Shown: positions 24,725 to 36,146, counted from the stretch's first letter. The stretch: DNA of 64,000 bases from Phocoena phocoena (GCF_963924675.1 NC_089222.1:134938281-135002280); one strand, 5' to 3'. Translations and numbers: made by a program. The notes: generated by a model not told the origin, from the letters alone.

Positions 24725-24908
24725 TTAAAGCAATGATTTTCAAAGTGTGTTCTCTGGACAACAGCAATCACCTGGAAACGTATCAGAAATGCAAACTCTC
24801 CGGTGCCACCCCCGACCTACTGGATCAGAAACTCTGTATTTCAATCTGTGTTTTAGCAAGCCCTTCGGTAATTCTGATGCACACAGAAGTTTGAGGACCA
24901 CTCCCTTA
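24725..24908 (+). mobile_element. MER5-like non-autonomous hAT relic
   Basis: The pattern 'tttcaaagtgtgttctctgg', 'acctggaaacgtatcagaaa', 'acctactggatcagaaactc' and 'gttttagcaagcccttcg' up to 'aagtttgaggaccactc' follows the MER5 consensus. The ends form an imperfect inverted repeat. Confidence 0.8.
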
Positions 24909-26999
24909 AATGATACATAAGTGGTTAATTTCTTACAAAATTTGGAGATTTCTGTATTATTGTGACTTCTTATTTTGCAGGAATCACAAAGTACCGTATG
25001 GTAGTGGAGATGAATGGATGTGAAACACCAACAAGAGCAGAAGAGATTCTTTATGACAGCTGAGGTCTATCCTCCAACCCATCTGGCAGGTTTGTGTTCT
25101 TTGTGGTTTAACAGTCTTAGAGACATATCTGCCACATTCTGGGTACCTGCATTCTTCTTGCCGTTAACAGGGGCAAATACATGCTAGGAAGCACAGGAGT
25201 AGAAATCTGTTCCTCCTCAGCAGACTCTCTTAATGGACTTTTGGAGAGAGAAGAGTGCGGCTTCTGGTAGACGTAGAAATGGGAAGGGTGTCAGCTTTTG
25301 GCTCACATTACGATCTATCTTAATTGGATTCTCTCCCGAAGAAGATCCTGAGGTGATGATTGAGAGCATGTAGTTTTCCTGGAAGGTGCAAAGACAAGAG
25401 CAGAGGGAAGATGATACAGGAGAAGGAAGACTTCCAATAAACCAGCTATCAGAGTAAATCTTAATCCCATGGAGAAGCTGAGGAAAACGATGCAGAGCAC
25501 ATTCCTCAGAAGTATCCTAGCCAAGGAGTAAGGAAGTGGGGTATATATACCGCTACACATCATTCCTAAGGACTTCCAGCCTGCATCCAACAGAGGTATA
25601 GGTGCTTGCCATTAGCAGATGCTGGCTGATGTACACAGACAAGTAAAGGGAATCCTAAGGGCCATGGATCACCAATAGCGTTGGTATATGCAAGGCCAGA
25701 CAATAATGTCCGGTCCTGATTCTAGGATTGGAAAATGACGACTCAGTCCCTGCTTAGGATGGAGTTTTATTTTGATTTATTCCTGAAGCAGCAAATAAGC
25801 TTTGCAAATGGTCAAAACAAGATAAAAAAAAAACAGGTGGGTACACATGGCTCTCAACGGCCTCCCTTATGACCCACTTTCACAATTCTGCGCTCTCAGC
25901 AGTTGTACTGAGAAGAGCCTACTGTTGTGGGTTCATAACGTTTTATTACCTCTAACCCAGACACAACTTATTCTACTAAATAAGACATCAGTTATAATGC
26001 TCAAGAATCATGTTTTGTGCTTTTTGAAAGAAAAAACCAAACCTTTGACCTTTTAAATAAATAGATGCCCAAAGATGACCAGACGATGAGAAAAACTAGC
26101 AGCGTAAAAGAGAAAGACAAAGGTAAGCAAACAGAGCAAATTGACTCTTGGAGAAATAGACTACTGGAACAGAAAAGACGGTCACAAAAACCCAAGTTCT
26201 AAAGGATCTGAGGCGTTGGTGGATCCATAAAACAAGAACAGGGCGCTACTTAAAAAAAAATCAGAATAATAAAGTGTTTTTGAAAATTAAACACACAGTT
26301 GCAGAAATAAAAATTTCATTGGAAGTCAAATAAGTCCTCCAAAACCAAGGACAAAAGTACAAAGGGATAAAAAAAAAAAAAGAGTGAACAGATTAAGAGA
26401 CATCAAGGGTCAATGAAGAAAGTAAAACTTCCTACTAATAATAAGAGAACAGAGAAAATGGAGAGGAGAAAGTATCTGAAAAGCAGTATAATGATGGGAC
26501 TCCTGGTTCTGGATCTATATCAATACGCAGCTCAGGACAGCGATCCTTGAGAGAAGAGAAACACCGAGATAAGCTCTGTGATTGCCCAGGCTGACTTTCT
26601 GGAGAGAACTGCCAGGAGTCAGCACAGAGAGGAGGAACCCAGAGCCCTGTGGGTTGAGTAGATGGAACTAGGAATCCACGAAGGCTGAAGCAGCTAGATT
26701 TCACAGGCCAGAATAACAGCGTATAAAATCTGGATATCGGGAGAGAGATCTACGTTGAAGACAATTTTGGGAGCCACCGGCATAAATGACAGCCAATGAA
26801 CTCATGGAGGGGAAGAGACCATGAGGGGAGATTGCTTAAAATTAGTAAAAAGAGGGGTTAGGACAAAACAGTGAGGGACACCAATATTAAGTAAAAAGCA
26901 GTGGTGTGGGTTTGCGCTGGAGCTTGAGAATGGCCAGAGAGACAGAAGGAACAGCAAATGAGTGTGAAATCATGAGACCCTGAGAACAAGGGAACAGGG
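24909..26999. other. Intergenic stretch, no gene recognised
   Basis: The 2-kb stretch contains only short chance frames on both strands. No RNA gene, domain or clear repeat was seen. Confidence 0.4.
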
Positions 27000-27560
27000 A
27001 ATGATGTGGTACATATATACAATGGAATATTACTCAGCCATAAAAAAGAATGAAATAATGCCATTTGCAGCAACATGGATGGATCTAGAGATTGTCATAC
27101 TGAGTGAAGTAAGTCAGACAGAGAAAGACAAATATACGATATTTCTTATATGTGGAACCTAAAAAAATGGTACAGATGAACTTATTTACAAAACAGAGTC
27201 GCAGATGTAAAAAACAAACTTATGGTTACCAAAGGGGAAATGTGGTGCAGAGGGATAAATCAGGAGCTTGGGTTAACATACACACACTATTATATATAAG
27301 ATAGATAACCAACAAGGACCTTCTGTATAGCACAGGGAACTCTACTCAGTATTCTGTGATAACCTACATGAGAAAAGAAATGAAAAAGAATGAATACATG
27401 TATATGTATAACTGACCTGAAACTAACACAACTTTGTAAATCACCTCTACTCCAATAAAAAATTTTTTTAAAATTGTAAATCACTATGTTGTACCCCTGA
27501 AACATATAATACTGTACATCAGCTATCCTGCAATTTTTAAAAAATTAATAAATAAAAAAG
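27000..27560 (+). mobile_element. LINE-1 3' end
   Basis: L1 text: 'tggtacatatatacaatgga', 'agcaacatggatggatctag', 'gtatagcacagggaactcta', 'ctactccaataaaaaatttt', followed by a second, similar 3' end ('tgttgtacccctgaaaca') and an AAT-rich tail. Confidence 0.8.
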
Positions 27561-27596
27561 AAAAGGAAAGAAAGGCTGTGTCACTCCCTCAGTTTC

Positions 27597-27778
27597 CCTT
27601 TTTTCTCTGGATGGCTCTTCTGGGACCCATTTGTAGATTCTTCTTTTCCTTCTGGATGGCGTTTTTCTCTGGATGGCTCTTCTGGGACCCATTTGTAGAT
27701 TCTTCTTTTCCTTCTGGATGGCTTTTTTCTCTGGATGGCTCTTCTGGGACCCATTTGTAGATTCTTCTTTTCCTTCCT
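27597..27778. repeat. 62-bp tandem repeat, about three copies
   Basis: The block 'ctctggatggctcttctggg' starts at 27605, 27667 and 27729, giving a period of exactly 62. The three copies are nearly identical, so the expansion is recent. An internal near-repeat ('cttctggatggc') may have seeded the duplication. Confidence 0.95.
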
Positions 27779-28094
27779 GAATTTCTGTGCCTGTGTTCCT
27801 CCGTTCTCTATCATTCTCATTCTATACACTTTCCCTCTTAGGGACCTCATATGCATGCATGGATTCATTTAATAAAATATAAAGCTGATGACTACCAGAT
27901 CTATTTTTCCAACTCAGACCTCTACGTGCAACATTTACCTGCTAAAGCAGGTAACGTGTCTCAACATAAACTCATTGTCTTTCCACCCTGCTCTTCATTC
28001 CTCTTCTATTTTCTGTCTTGGTGATGGGCTCACCGTCAAGTCATTCTTTGAAGTGGAAGCCTAGGAGTTATCCTTGTTGAAAGAAATAGTCAAT

Positions 28095-28690
28095 AAACAA
28101 TCTATAAGTTGAATAGAAAATAATTTTATTTGAGCCAAACTGAGGACTATAGCCTGGGAGACACAGATTCAAGAAGCACTTGAATTGTGTTCAGCTGGAC
28201 TACAAAAAAGGGGAGGCTTATAAAAGCAAAATTATATAAGCTTGTCAAGAATTATAATTGGAACTGGCAAGAAGTAAGGGTGCTTGTGAAGCAAGGATTG
28301 GTTGGGGTCTGAAATGGTTGCATAGTTACAAGGGGAGACCTCGAGACCGGAAGGTTGCAGCTGGCACCTGCTAACATATTGTTCTGAGAATGGCTGTTGC
28401 TGTCCTTGAGTCTGATACAGTTCAGAAAATTCAAGTTCTCAGTAATGCAGGAACATGTCTGAAACCACATCCACAATAACCACCCAGTTCCGTTTTGAAT
28501 GGTTGAACTACAGTTACTCCATTTTGAGCTTTAAATGCATTCTTTTCTTTAATGGTTAAAGCAGATGTACAATGCATGTTTAATAAGCCACAAAACAGGC
28601 TGTTCTAGTTAGCATATAGTTAAGCCAGAATGAGTTCCCCATATCTCAACATGTGAAAATTTCTTCCATCATCCTCAACTACAACCTCTT
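28095..28690 (-). mobile_element. Probable LTR, antisense
   Basis: On the minus strand a motif of the type 'gtcctcagtttggctcaaat' is followed by AATAAAAT, an LTR-like poly-A signal near 28120-28130. No internal genes are attached. The end near 28690 is a guess. Confidence 0.45.
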
Positions 28691-28985
28691 CCACAACTAA
28701 TTAGCAAAAGATAGATGCTACTCCCTAGTATTCACTAGCTCCTTACCTTATCCATGAATCCAGTCCTACCTTAAAGGCCATCCCTTTTATCCGGGCCTAA
28801 CCACAACTGTATTTTAAAAAATCTTTCAGTCTCCCACTGTTCTCTCTAACTCACTCTCTACACTGCTGCTAGAGTGTTTCTACTGGAAAATTGGATCAAA
28901 TTATTGCTCCTTTTAAAGAAATCCATTTAGATATTCTCCATAGCCTTCAATTTCAAAATTAAACCTCTCTACTTAAAAAGAGTTT

Positions 28986-29069
28986 AAAAAAAGAAAAGAA
29001 AGAAAGGAAGAAAGGAAGGAAGGAAGAAGAAAGAAAGAAAGAAAGAAGGAAAGAAAGAAAGAAAGAAAG

Positions 29070-29124
<55 letters not shown>

Positions 29125-29138
29125 AAAAAGGAAAGAAG
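28986..29138 (+). repeat. (GAAA)n purine microsatellite
   Basis: About 150 bp of almost pure purine, dominated by GAAA with GGAA interruptions on the left. It produces a long artefactual minus-strand frame rich in Ser, Phe and Leu. Confidence 0.95.
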
Positions 29139-29471
29139 AGCTGCAAGTTCAGACGCACGTGAGATTTTGGTGGTGAGAAACTAAAGTCTGATCTGTGGTT
29201 GCCCGAATTTTCCAAGAAAGTAGGAGTTGAGTGGGACATCTGTTGAAAATGAGAAGTGGTGGGGCAGAGATTTGTAGTGAGTGCAGAAGGTTTTTAATGT
29301 CAGCCCAGTTGAGGTTAGACAAGAAAGTTTTGATTTTGGGGTCACATGATCCTTCAGAATAGCAGACCTAGATCTTCCCCCTGAGCCTTTCTGAAATAGA
29401 AAATACAATAACCACAATGGCCAGGGGAAAAATTAGCCAATATTTATTGAACTCCTTGTGCCAGATTCTGG

Positions 29472-30157
29472 TGTTGGGGTTCAGGGAGGGTCACCCCAAA
29501 ATATGCTGATGGCATGTTGATTATTTTGAATTGAAGTTGTTTGAGAAGCAGTGGATGCAAGAAGAAAATTGACCCTCCTCTGTCCCCCTGAAAGCAGGAA
29601 ATAAATCTTCCATGTGAAAGGTGCATTCCCTTGCATCTAGATGTCGGACACCCTTATCACAAGAGATAGGGAATTCAGGCCCAAGAAGCCTATATAAACC
29701 AACTTTGTTACTTCTTTAATTTACTACCCCAAACCCAAACTCTGTTTAATATTTATTTATTTATTTGGCTGTGCCAGGTCTTAGTTGCAGCATGCAGGAT
29801 CTAATTCCCTGACCAGGGATCGAACCCAGGACCCCTGTATTGGGAGCACAGAGTCTTAACCACTGGACTACCAGGGAAGGCCCCCAAACTTTGTTTAGAT
29901 TCTTCACTAATTCAGCACCCAAAACTAAGTTTCTTTGTCCTGACAATTCCTCACAAATTTATTATTTCTTTATCAAAAAAGTATAAAAGCTGCCTGCCTT
30001 GGCCACTTCTTAGGACCCATCTCTATAAGAACTCCATATATACAAGTTAAAATTTGTTTCTTTCCTCCTGTTAATCTCTCTAGTGTCAATTTTATTATTA
30101 GTCCAGCTGCAAGAACTCAAGAAGGGAGGGAAGGAGGAAATTCCCTCCTCCCTGACA
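29472..30157 (+). mobile_element. 5' LTR of a decayed gammaretrovirus-like provirus
   Basis: It starts TGTTGGGG and ends CCTGACA, consistent with TG...CA LTR ends. Within it are TATA-like boxes ('tatataaacc' near 29690 and 'gtataaaagctgcc' near 29980). A SINE sits inside (29749-29883); without it the LTR is about 550 bp. The adjoining 'gttggtaagccagcc' is where a primer-binding site would be, but I cannot assign the tRNA. Confidence 0.65.
29735..29897 (-). mobile_element. CHR-type SINE, shortest form, antisense, in the LTR
   Basis: The body 29749-29883 is flanked by 'ccaaactctgttta' (29735-29748) and 'ccaaactttgttta' (29884-29897), one mismatch. It contains 'cctgaccagggatcgaaccc', the complement of the B-box region. 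Confidence 0.88.
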
Positions 30158-30489
30158 GTTGGTAAGCCAGCCAGGAGACTGGCCAGACCCTTGCCACCCC
30201 AAGTCTGCTACAGCTGAGAGATCCTGAGACACCTGACAAAGGCCAGCAGAAGCTAAGATTTCTTATCACGTCAGCCTCCCAGATCTCTGCCTGCAGGGTT
30301 GAAGAGAAAGTGGTGGGAGTCCCTTTTCTCTCTCTCTCTATTTAGATTAGCAGGAGATTAGTTTTGGAGCTAGTTCCTTGTGACATAGAGCCTCTGGCAT
30401 TTGGTAAATGAGTACTCTTGCTTTTTATTGATTCTGTCCTCCCAGATGGTCACTGTTTTTCTTTGTCTCTATCTGTTGTGTTATTTGTC

Positions 30490-31118
30490 AGAAGGAGGAA
30501 GAACTATAGGGCAGAACACATGCGTAGGCCCTATAAGCCTGCTGTTCAAGCAATAGTAGAAGTCTTCCCCCCCAGATTAATTGGTCTAAGGTCAAATTAT
30601 ACACTCAGAAGAATGGGGAACATCCAAAAGCCTTTGTTGAACGTTTTATACAAACTTTTCAAAGACACACTGCACTGAACCCAGAAGCCCCAAGAACACA
30701 GGAATCTCTTCATATCTGCTTTAGTGGGAAATTTTCTCCCTGTTATTAAAAACAGATTCAAAATAGTGTGGTCAGTTGGTCTGGGCAACCGCTAAGCTAA
30801 TAATGGAAGCTGTAGCTCAATGCTTTGAAAATAGTTTTCAGGAATGTCAGGGGGGAAAAACAGTTAAAAGCAAGAGTTCTTGCTTTGCAACTGGAATCTT
30901 TAGAAAAACAAAAGCATGATTCTAAGAGCAACTCCACACCCACCCAGAGCTCTTCCTATTTGCCTCCAGACAATTGCAGATACTGTAAGAAATCCAGACA
31001 TTGGAGAAAAAACTGTCCTGCACTTAAGAGAAAGGAAAGTTTAAGAAACAACCTCTCTAGGTCCCATTACTCCCCGGTTCATGTTTTTCCTCCTGACAGA
31101 CAATTCCCCCTCAAATGA
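30490..31118 (+). pseudogene. Endogenous retrovirus gag remnant (capsid C-terminus and nucleocapsid)
   Basis: Broken gag-like coding text runs across frames from about 30490 through stops near 30676 and 30750. An open segment 30825-31118 then contains one zinc knuckle, C-X2-C-X4-H-X4-C, at 30975-31016. One knuckle is typical of gammaretrovirus-like elements. The usual glycine before the knuckle histidine is arginine here. The segment ends in a TGA at 31116. The gene is degraded and cannot make a working product. Confidence 0.7.
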
Positions 31119-31415
31119 CAGTGTCAGCGGATCCTCAGTTCAACCCCAAAAGCCTACCATTAAACTTAAAACAGAGGTTCCGAACTGGATTTCTTAATTG
31201 ACACTGGTGAGATTTTCTCTACCATCTGCTCAGAGGATTTATCTCTACCTGTCACCTCTGAGTCTATTCAAGCAGCTGGAGTCTCTGGGCAGCCTACCTC
31301 ATTGCCCATGTCTCAGTCCACCCTAATATCTTTAGGGCCTCTGAACACCTGTTGTGATTTTCTAGTTTCAAACTCCTCACCAGCAAGCCTTTTGCTACCT
31401 CCTTTGCAGCCTTAA
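31119..31415 (+). pseudogene. Endogenous retrovirus protease remnant
   Basis: The aspartic-protease signature Asp-Thr-Gly is at 31200-31208, in the same frame as the nucleocapsid knuckle. This agrees with a gammaretroviral gag-pro arrangement separated by a stop. A further in-frame TAA lies upstream of the motif near 31161, so the frame is broken. Confidence 0.65.
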
Positions 31416-31757
31416 AATTAGCTCTGGCTACACCTCCAGCTCTTGGCTTACCTCATTTTGACCAACCTTTTCATCCATACTGCCATGAAAATAATGGAAT
31501 TGCCGCAGGCATTATAGGACAGTCTTTTGCCTCTCAGGTGAGTCCTATAGCATATTTCTCATGCCAGTTAGACACTGTAGCATTGGGTAAGGCCCCACAC
31601 TTACATGTGGTGGCCACAGCTGCCACCTTGATTGACAAAGCCAGTACTCTAACAATAGGGTCTCCCATGCAACTTTCTGTTCCCCATGCTGTGTCTGCTA
31701 TCTTGCAAGTTCATAGGGTGCAGCATCTCCCTACATGGGCAACAAACCACCTATGAG

Positions 31758-31907
31758 CAGGCTTGTTTGTTTATTTATTTATTTATTTAATTTGCCACAC
31801 TGCACAGCATGCGAGATCTTAGTTCCCAGACCAGGGATCGAACCCACACCCCCTGCAGTGGAAGCATGGAGTCCTAACCACTGGACCACCAGGGAAGTCC
31901 CCAGGCT
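31758..31907 (-). mobile_element. CHR-type SINE, shortest form, antisense, in pol remnant
   Basis: The body is 31764-31901, with T-rich tail first and '...ccaccagggaagtcccc' last. The short duplication 'caggct' occurs at 31758-31763 and 31902-31907. Confidence 0.85.
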
Positions 31908-32098
31908 CTTTTTTTTTTTTCAATAGATCTTTTTTGGAGTACAATTACTTCACAATGCCGTGTTAGCTTCCGTTGCACAACAAAGCGAATCAGCCATATG
32001 CATACACGTGTCCCCATATCCCCTCCCTCTTGAGCCTCCCTCCCATCCTCCCTATCCCTCCCATCTAGGTCATTGCAAAGCACCACCCAGGCTCTTTT
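31903..32098 (-). mobile_element. Short LINE-1 3' end, antisense, in pol remnant
   Basis: An antisense young-L1 3' UTR (31913-32088) starts with a T run and contains 'gtacaattacttcacaatgc' and 'tccctcccatcctccctatc'. It is flanked by 'aggctctttt' at 31903-31912 and 32089-32098. It landed next to the SINE at 31764. Confidence 0.85.
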
Positions 32099-32680
32099 AA
32101 TTAACCCTCCGTCATCTTCCATCGTTGTAATACTCTAAATCCAGCTACTTCATGCCCCCTCCCTGATGATGGGGAGCCTGATTCCATTCCACATGATTGC
32201 CTTGAAACTACAAAAATGGTCTCAAAGCCACAAGAAGATCTCTCAGACATCCCTTCAGACAACCAAGACTAACTTCTATTTTGTGATGGCTCATAAATGA
32301 AATTTCGAGAGAAACATAATAACTAGTTATGCCATGGGTTCCCCACATGAAACGCCTGAAGCATAATCTTTGACCACTGTCAAACCAGCCCAAGCCGCTG
32401 AGCTGGTAGCTTTTACTAGAGTGTGTACATTAGGAAAAGGGAAAACCACCTCTCTTTTGGAGTCTGCCATGCTGTTGGCTCAATTTGGGAATCCCGTGGA
32501 TTCTTAACCTCTGCAGGGACTCCTATTGCTAATGGACGTATAATTGCTGCCCTATTACAAGCTATCCACCTCCCTTCTAAAACTGCTATTGTTCACTGTT
32601 CAGCCCATACTGAGAAGACAGATTCTATATCTTTAGGGAACAATAGGGCTGGTAGAGCAAAACGGACCCCCTTATCCTTT

Positions 32681-32888
32681 CTCCAACCAGTTTTCCCTCT
32701 CACTGCTGTGGCCTCTCCCGTTGCGGAGCACAGGCTCCGGACGCGCAGGCTCAGCAGCCATGGCTCACGGGCCCAGCCGCTCCGCGGCATGTGGGATCTT
32801 CCCGGACCAGGGTACGAACCTGTGTCCCCTGCATCGGCAGGCGGACTCTCAACCACTGCGCCACCAGGGAAGCCCTCCAGCCAGTTTT
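32681..32888 (-). mobile_element. CHR-type SINE, short form, antisense
   Basis: The body 32695-32874 is flanked by 'ctccaaccagtttt' (32681-32694) and 'ctccagccagtttt' (32875-32888), one mismatch. The insertion creates an artificial 185-codon frame (32423-32980) joining retroviral and SINE sequence. Confidence 0.9.
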
Positions 32889-32989
32889 TAAACCTGCTTT
32901 CATCCCTGACTGATAATAATTATCAGGCAAATGTCCCACAATCTGAAAGAAAAAACCAAAATGGTACCAGACAATTATGAGATGGATTA

Positions 32990-33348
32990 GACATTGAGCC
33001 ACAGGAACTTCCCATCCTTTTCCTTTGACTTTTTGATTTGCACTTCTTTAATTAAAACAAAAGTTTTAGTGCCCCCATCTTGGTTTCTAAATACTATTTC
33101 CCTCTAAAAGAAGCCTGGGCCCCTTGGAGAAATGGTTGATTTCAGGGCTGGGGCAGGAAAAGTATAAAATGAGCCTAGAACATTTTATGCCCAAAGGTAA
33201 AGAAGTGCTCAAAAAAAACCAAAAAACAAAAGATGGGATGTATCAAAAGAAACAGGATCCAGCTTGAAATGGCTCCCCCTGGCCAAGACTGGGACAATTT
33301 GAACACTAAAATAAAAAGGGTGAATAGCTGGAGTACAGGGGATTTTGG
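32990..33348. other. End of provirus remnant and unclassified repeat
   Basis: No 3' LTR matching the one at 29472 can be found. Text from about 33230 leads into the L1M-type 3' UTR at 33349. Confidence 0.4.
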
Positions 33349-33690
33349 GAGCAGTAAAACTATTCTTTTTTTTAAAAATAAATTTAATTATTTATTTATT
33401 TTTGGCCGCATTGGTTCTTCATTGCTGCGTGTGGGCTTTCTCTTAGTTGCGGCGAGCGGGAGCTACTCTTCATTGTGGTGCCCGGCCTTCTCATTGCAGT
33501 GGCTTCTCTTGTTGTGGAGCACAGGCTCTAGGTGTGCGGGCTTCAGTAGTTGTGGCACATGGGGTCAGTAGCTGTGGTACATGGGCTTAGTTGCTCCGCA
33601 GCATGTGGGATCTTCCCAGACCAGGGCTGGAACCCGTGTCCCCTGCATTGGCAGGAGGATTCTTAACCACTGGAGCAGTAAAACTATTCT
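33349..33690 (-). mobile_element. CHR-type SINE, long form, antisense, in L1M
   Basis: The body 33367-33672 is flanked by a perfect 18-bp duplication 'gagcagtaaaactattct' (33349-33366 and 33673-33690). The duplicated target is itself L1M 3' UTR sequence. Confidence 0.93.
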
Positions 33691-33985
33691 GTATGATACT
33701 GTAGTGGTAGATTAATGACATTAACCATTTGGCAAAACCCATAGAACTATACAACACAAAGAGAGAACCCTAATGTAAACTACGCACTTTAGTTAATAAT
33801 AATGTATCAGTATAGAATCATTAATTGTAACAAGTGTACCATACCGTTGCAAGATATTAACAATAGGGGAAACGGGAGGGGGGGAATGAAGGGAATATAT
33901 GGGAACTGTCTATACTTTCTGCTCAATTTTTCTATAAATCTAAAACTGCTCTAAAAAGTGAAGTCTATTAATTTAAAAAGTTTTT
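33691..33985 (+). mobile_element. L1M-type LINE-1 3' UTR, continuation
   Basis: It is the same 3' UTR as at 13270-13560: 'gtatgatactgtagtggtag', 'accctaatgtaaactacgca', 'aaatctaaaactgctctaaa'. It was one piece with 33230-33348 before the SINE entered. Confidence 0.8.
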
Positions 33986-34000
33986 AAATAAATAAGGATT

Positions 34001-34140
34001 GGGACTTCCCCGGTGGCTTAGTGGTTAATAATCCACCTGCCAATGCAGGGGACACGGGTTCGAGCCCTGGTCCAGGGAGATGCCGCATGCCTTGGAGCAA
34101 CTAAGCCCGTGCGCCACAACTACTGAGCCTGCGCTCTAGA
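34001..34140 (+). mobile_element. CHR-type SINE, 3'-truncated
   Basis: A clear head ('gggacttccccggtggctta') and body run to 'actgagcctgcgctctaga', after which unrelated L1M sequence follows with no tail. It was probably cut by a later deletion. Confidence 0.85.
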
Positions 34141-34460
34141 CCCCTGATTCCAATCATGAAGAAACATCAGACAAGCCCAAATTGAAAAGCATTCTGTAAA
34201 ATAATTAGCCTGTATAAAAAAAAAAAAAGTCGGTGTTGTGAAAGACCAAGGCCAAGTAACTGCTCCAGATTAAAGAAAGCTAAAGAAGTTCAGGGAAAAA
34301 GAAGTTTGTACGCATACTTGTATGTGTAGACAGAGATGACAAATATGACGAAGTATCAACTTGGTGAATCTGGGCAAAGGGTATGCAGGAGTTCTCTTAC
34401 TATTTTTGCAACTTTTCTGTAAGTTTGAAATTATTTCAGAATAAAAAGTTTAAAAGAACA
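34141..34460 (+). mobile_element. Old L1M 3' UTR
   Basis: 'aatcatgaagaaacatcaga', 'caacttggtgaatctgggca', 'ttttgcaacttttctgtaag', 'gaaattatttcagaataaaa' are landmarks of a medium-old L1 3' UTR on the + strand. Confidence 0.65.
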
Positions 34461-34489
34461 TGTTTTATGGAAAAACTGCAAGTGTAACT

Positions 34490-34980
34490 GATGCCGAATT
34501 TCAGCCTCTGCACGCTGGTGCTGGATGAAATCTTGGAGACAGGGTTTTCGGTGAAGTAGGAAGAAATAGCTTTATTGCTTTGCCTGGCAGAGGGGGCCAC
34601 AGTGGGCTGAAGCCCTCAAGCCTGTGTGTCCCGCCCTGCAGTGGGTAGTGAAAAGTCTTACAGTGTTCAAGGAGCAGGGTGTGATCAGCTCGTGGACATT
34701 CTTCTGATTGGTTGGTGATGAGGTAATTGGGAGTCAGCATTATCAACCTTCTGGTTCCAACCGGTCTGGGATCTACGTGCTTGTGGGCAGCATGCAGTTA
34801 ACTTCTTCCACCTGGCAGGGGTTTCAGTATCTGCAAAACAGCTCAAAGGATGTGGCTCAGAACACTATCTATAGCCCTTGAGAAGGAACTAAAGGTCCTT
34901 GACTCTGTTTAATGACTAAACTATTATTATTTTGCCTTGCTTGACTGTTTTCCTTTCTTTCTGCATTTTCTCACTTCTCA
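34490..34980 (-). mobile_element. Possible LTR, antisense
   Basis: On the minus strand AATAAAG lies near 34571-34577, and the surrounding GC-richer sequence resembles an LTR R/U5 region. No internal part is attached. Weakly supported. Confidence 0.35.
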
Positions 34981-34984
34981 GGTC

Positions 34985-35210
34985 AAATTTATTCTTTTTT
35001 TTTGGCGGTACTAGGGCCTTTCACTGTTGTGGCCTCTCCCGTTGAGGAGCACAGGCTCCGGACGCACAGGCTCAGTGGCCATGGCTCACGGACCCAGCCG
35101 CTCCGTGGCATGTGGGATCTTCCTGGACCGGAGCACGAACCCGCGTTCCCTGCATCGGCAGGCGGACTCTCAACCACTGCGCCACCAGGGAAGCCCCAAA
35201 TTTATTCTTT
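34985..35210 (-). mobile_element. CHR-type SINE, short form, antisense
   Basis: The body 34998-35197 is flanked by a perfect 13-bp duplication 'aaatttattcttt' (34985-34997 and 35198-35210). Confidence 0.92.
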
Positions 35211-35768
35211 GACTAAAGTTTTTCTACAGACAAAAGGCAGGCGGAGGACATGGAGGGGTGGGAGTAGGGTCTATTCTGGGAAGGCCTGATAGGGTCCTGC
35301 TCAGTTACATAACCTCTGATGGATCATTTTGACTTGAACAAAGGGGGTGAGGGGGAAGTTCTAGGTTAAGGTTACAGAGCTAGCACCACACAGGAAATTA
35401 ATTCATGTTTCATCCAGAGACAAACTATCACAGCAAACAAGTTGAAACTGAAGTGCACGAAGTACTACAGGGTGTCACGCCTGTGGTAATTTTTAAAAAT
35501 TCAATCCAATTTTATTAAGATACAATCCAATCTTTACAATTATTGTATTAAGATGGGAAAAACCATGGAAGTCTTCTGTGCCATTCAACTGGTTTTACAA
35601 AATATATTTACTGACCTTTTCTTTAATAAGTGTAAAACATTAGCATGTCATGTAGCAATACTGAAAAACAAAACAAAGCATTAAATCCATTAAAATTGGT
35701 TTTATTGTGAACAAATGAAAATCAAAAGAAACTATACAGGTATTCACTATATATAATTCTTGCATTTT

Positions 35769-36146
35769 AAAATAGATTTGGGGGACTTCCCTGGTGGCAC
35801 AGTGGTTAAGAATCCACCTGCCAATGCAGGGGACACGGGTTCGAGCCCTGGTCCGGGAAGATCCCACATGCTGCGGAGCAACTAAGCCTGTGCTCCACAA
35901 CTACTGAGCCTGTGCTCTAGAGCCCACAAGCCACAACTACTGAGCCCGCATGCCAAAACTATTGAAGCCCGCATGGCTAGAGCCCATGCTCCCCAACAAG
36001 AGAAGCCACCGCGATGAGAAGCCCACACACCCCAATGAAGAGTAGTCCCCCCCTCGCTGCAACTAGAGAAAGCCCGCACGCAGCAACGAAGCCCCAATGC
36101 AGTCAAAAATAAATAAATAAATTTTAATAAAATAAAATATATTTGG
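35769..36146 (+). mobile_element. CHR-type SINE, long form
   Basis: The body 35782-36133 has the complete long form with an AAAT tail, flanked by 'aaaatagatttgg' and 'aaaatatatttgg' (one mismatch). Confidence 0.9.

Larger units (their letters stand above)
31416..32680 (+). pseudogene. Endogenous retrovirus pol remnant (RT connection and RNase H regions only)
   Basis: Text at 31420-31756 resembles the part after the RT core (Ala/Leu-rich segment followed by a YFSCQLD-type motif). Text at 32100-32670 resembles RNase H, with a block around GFLTSAGTPI and an AVHC-like end (here AIVHCSAH). The RT catalytic core with its YxDD motif is absent: protease leads almost directly into the RT C-terminus, so an internal deletion of roughly 1 kb is implied. 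A SINE and an L1 interrupt the segment. Confidence 0.65.

Noticed and set aside
28986..29138. CRISPR-like regular array
   Set aside because: It is a simple GAAA repeat without spacers, and the genome is a mammal's.
32423..32980. 185-codon open frame
   Set aside because: It joins decayed retroviral pol sequence, a SINE read backwards, and more provirus. It is not a gene.
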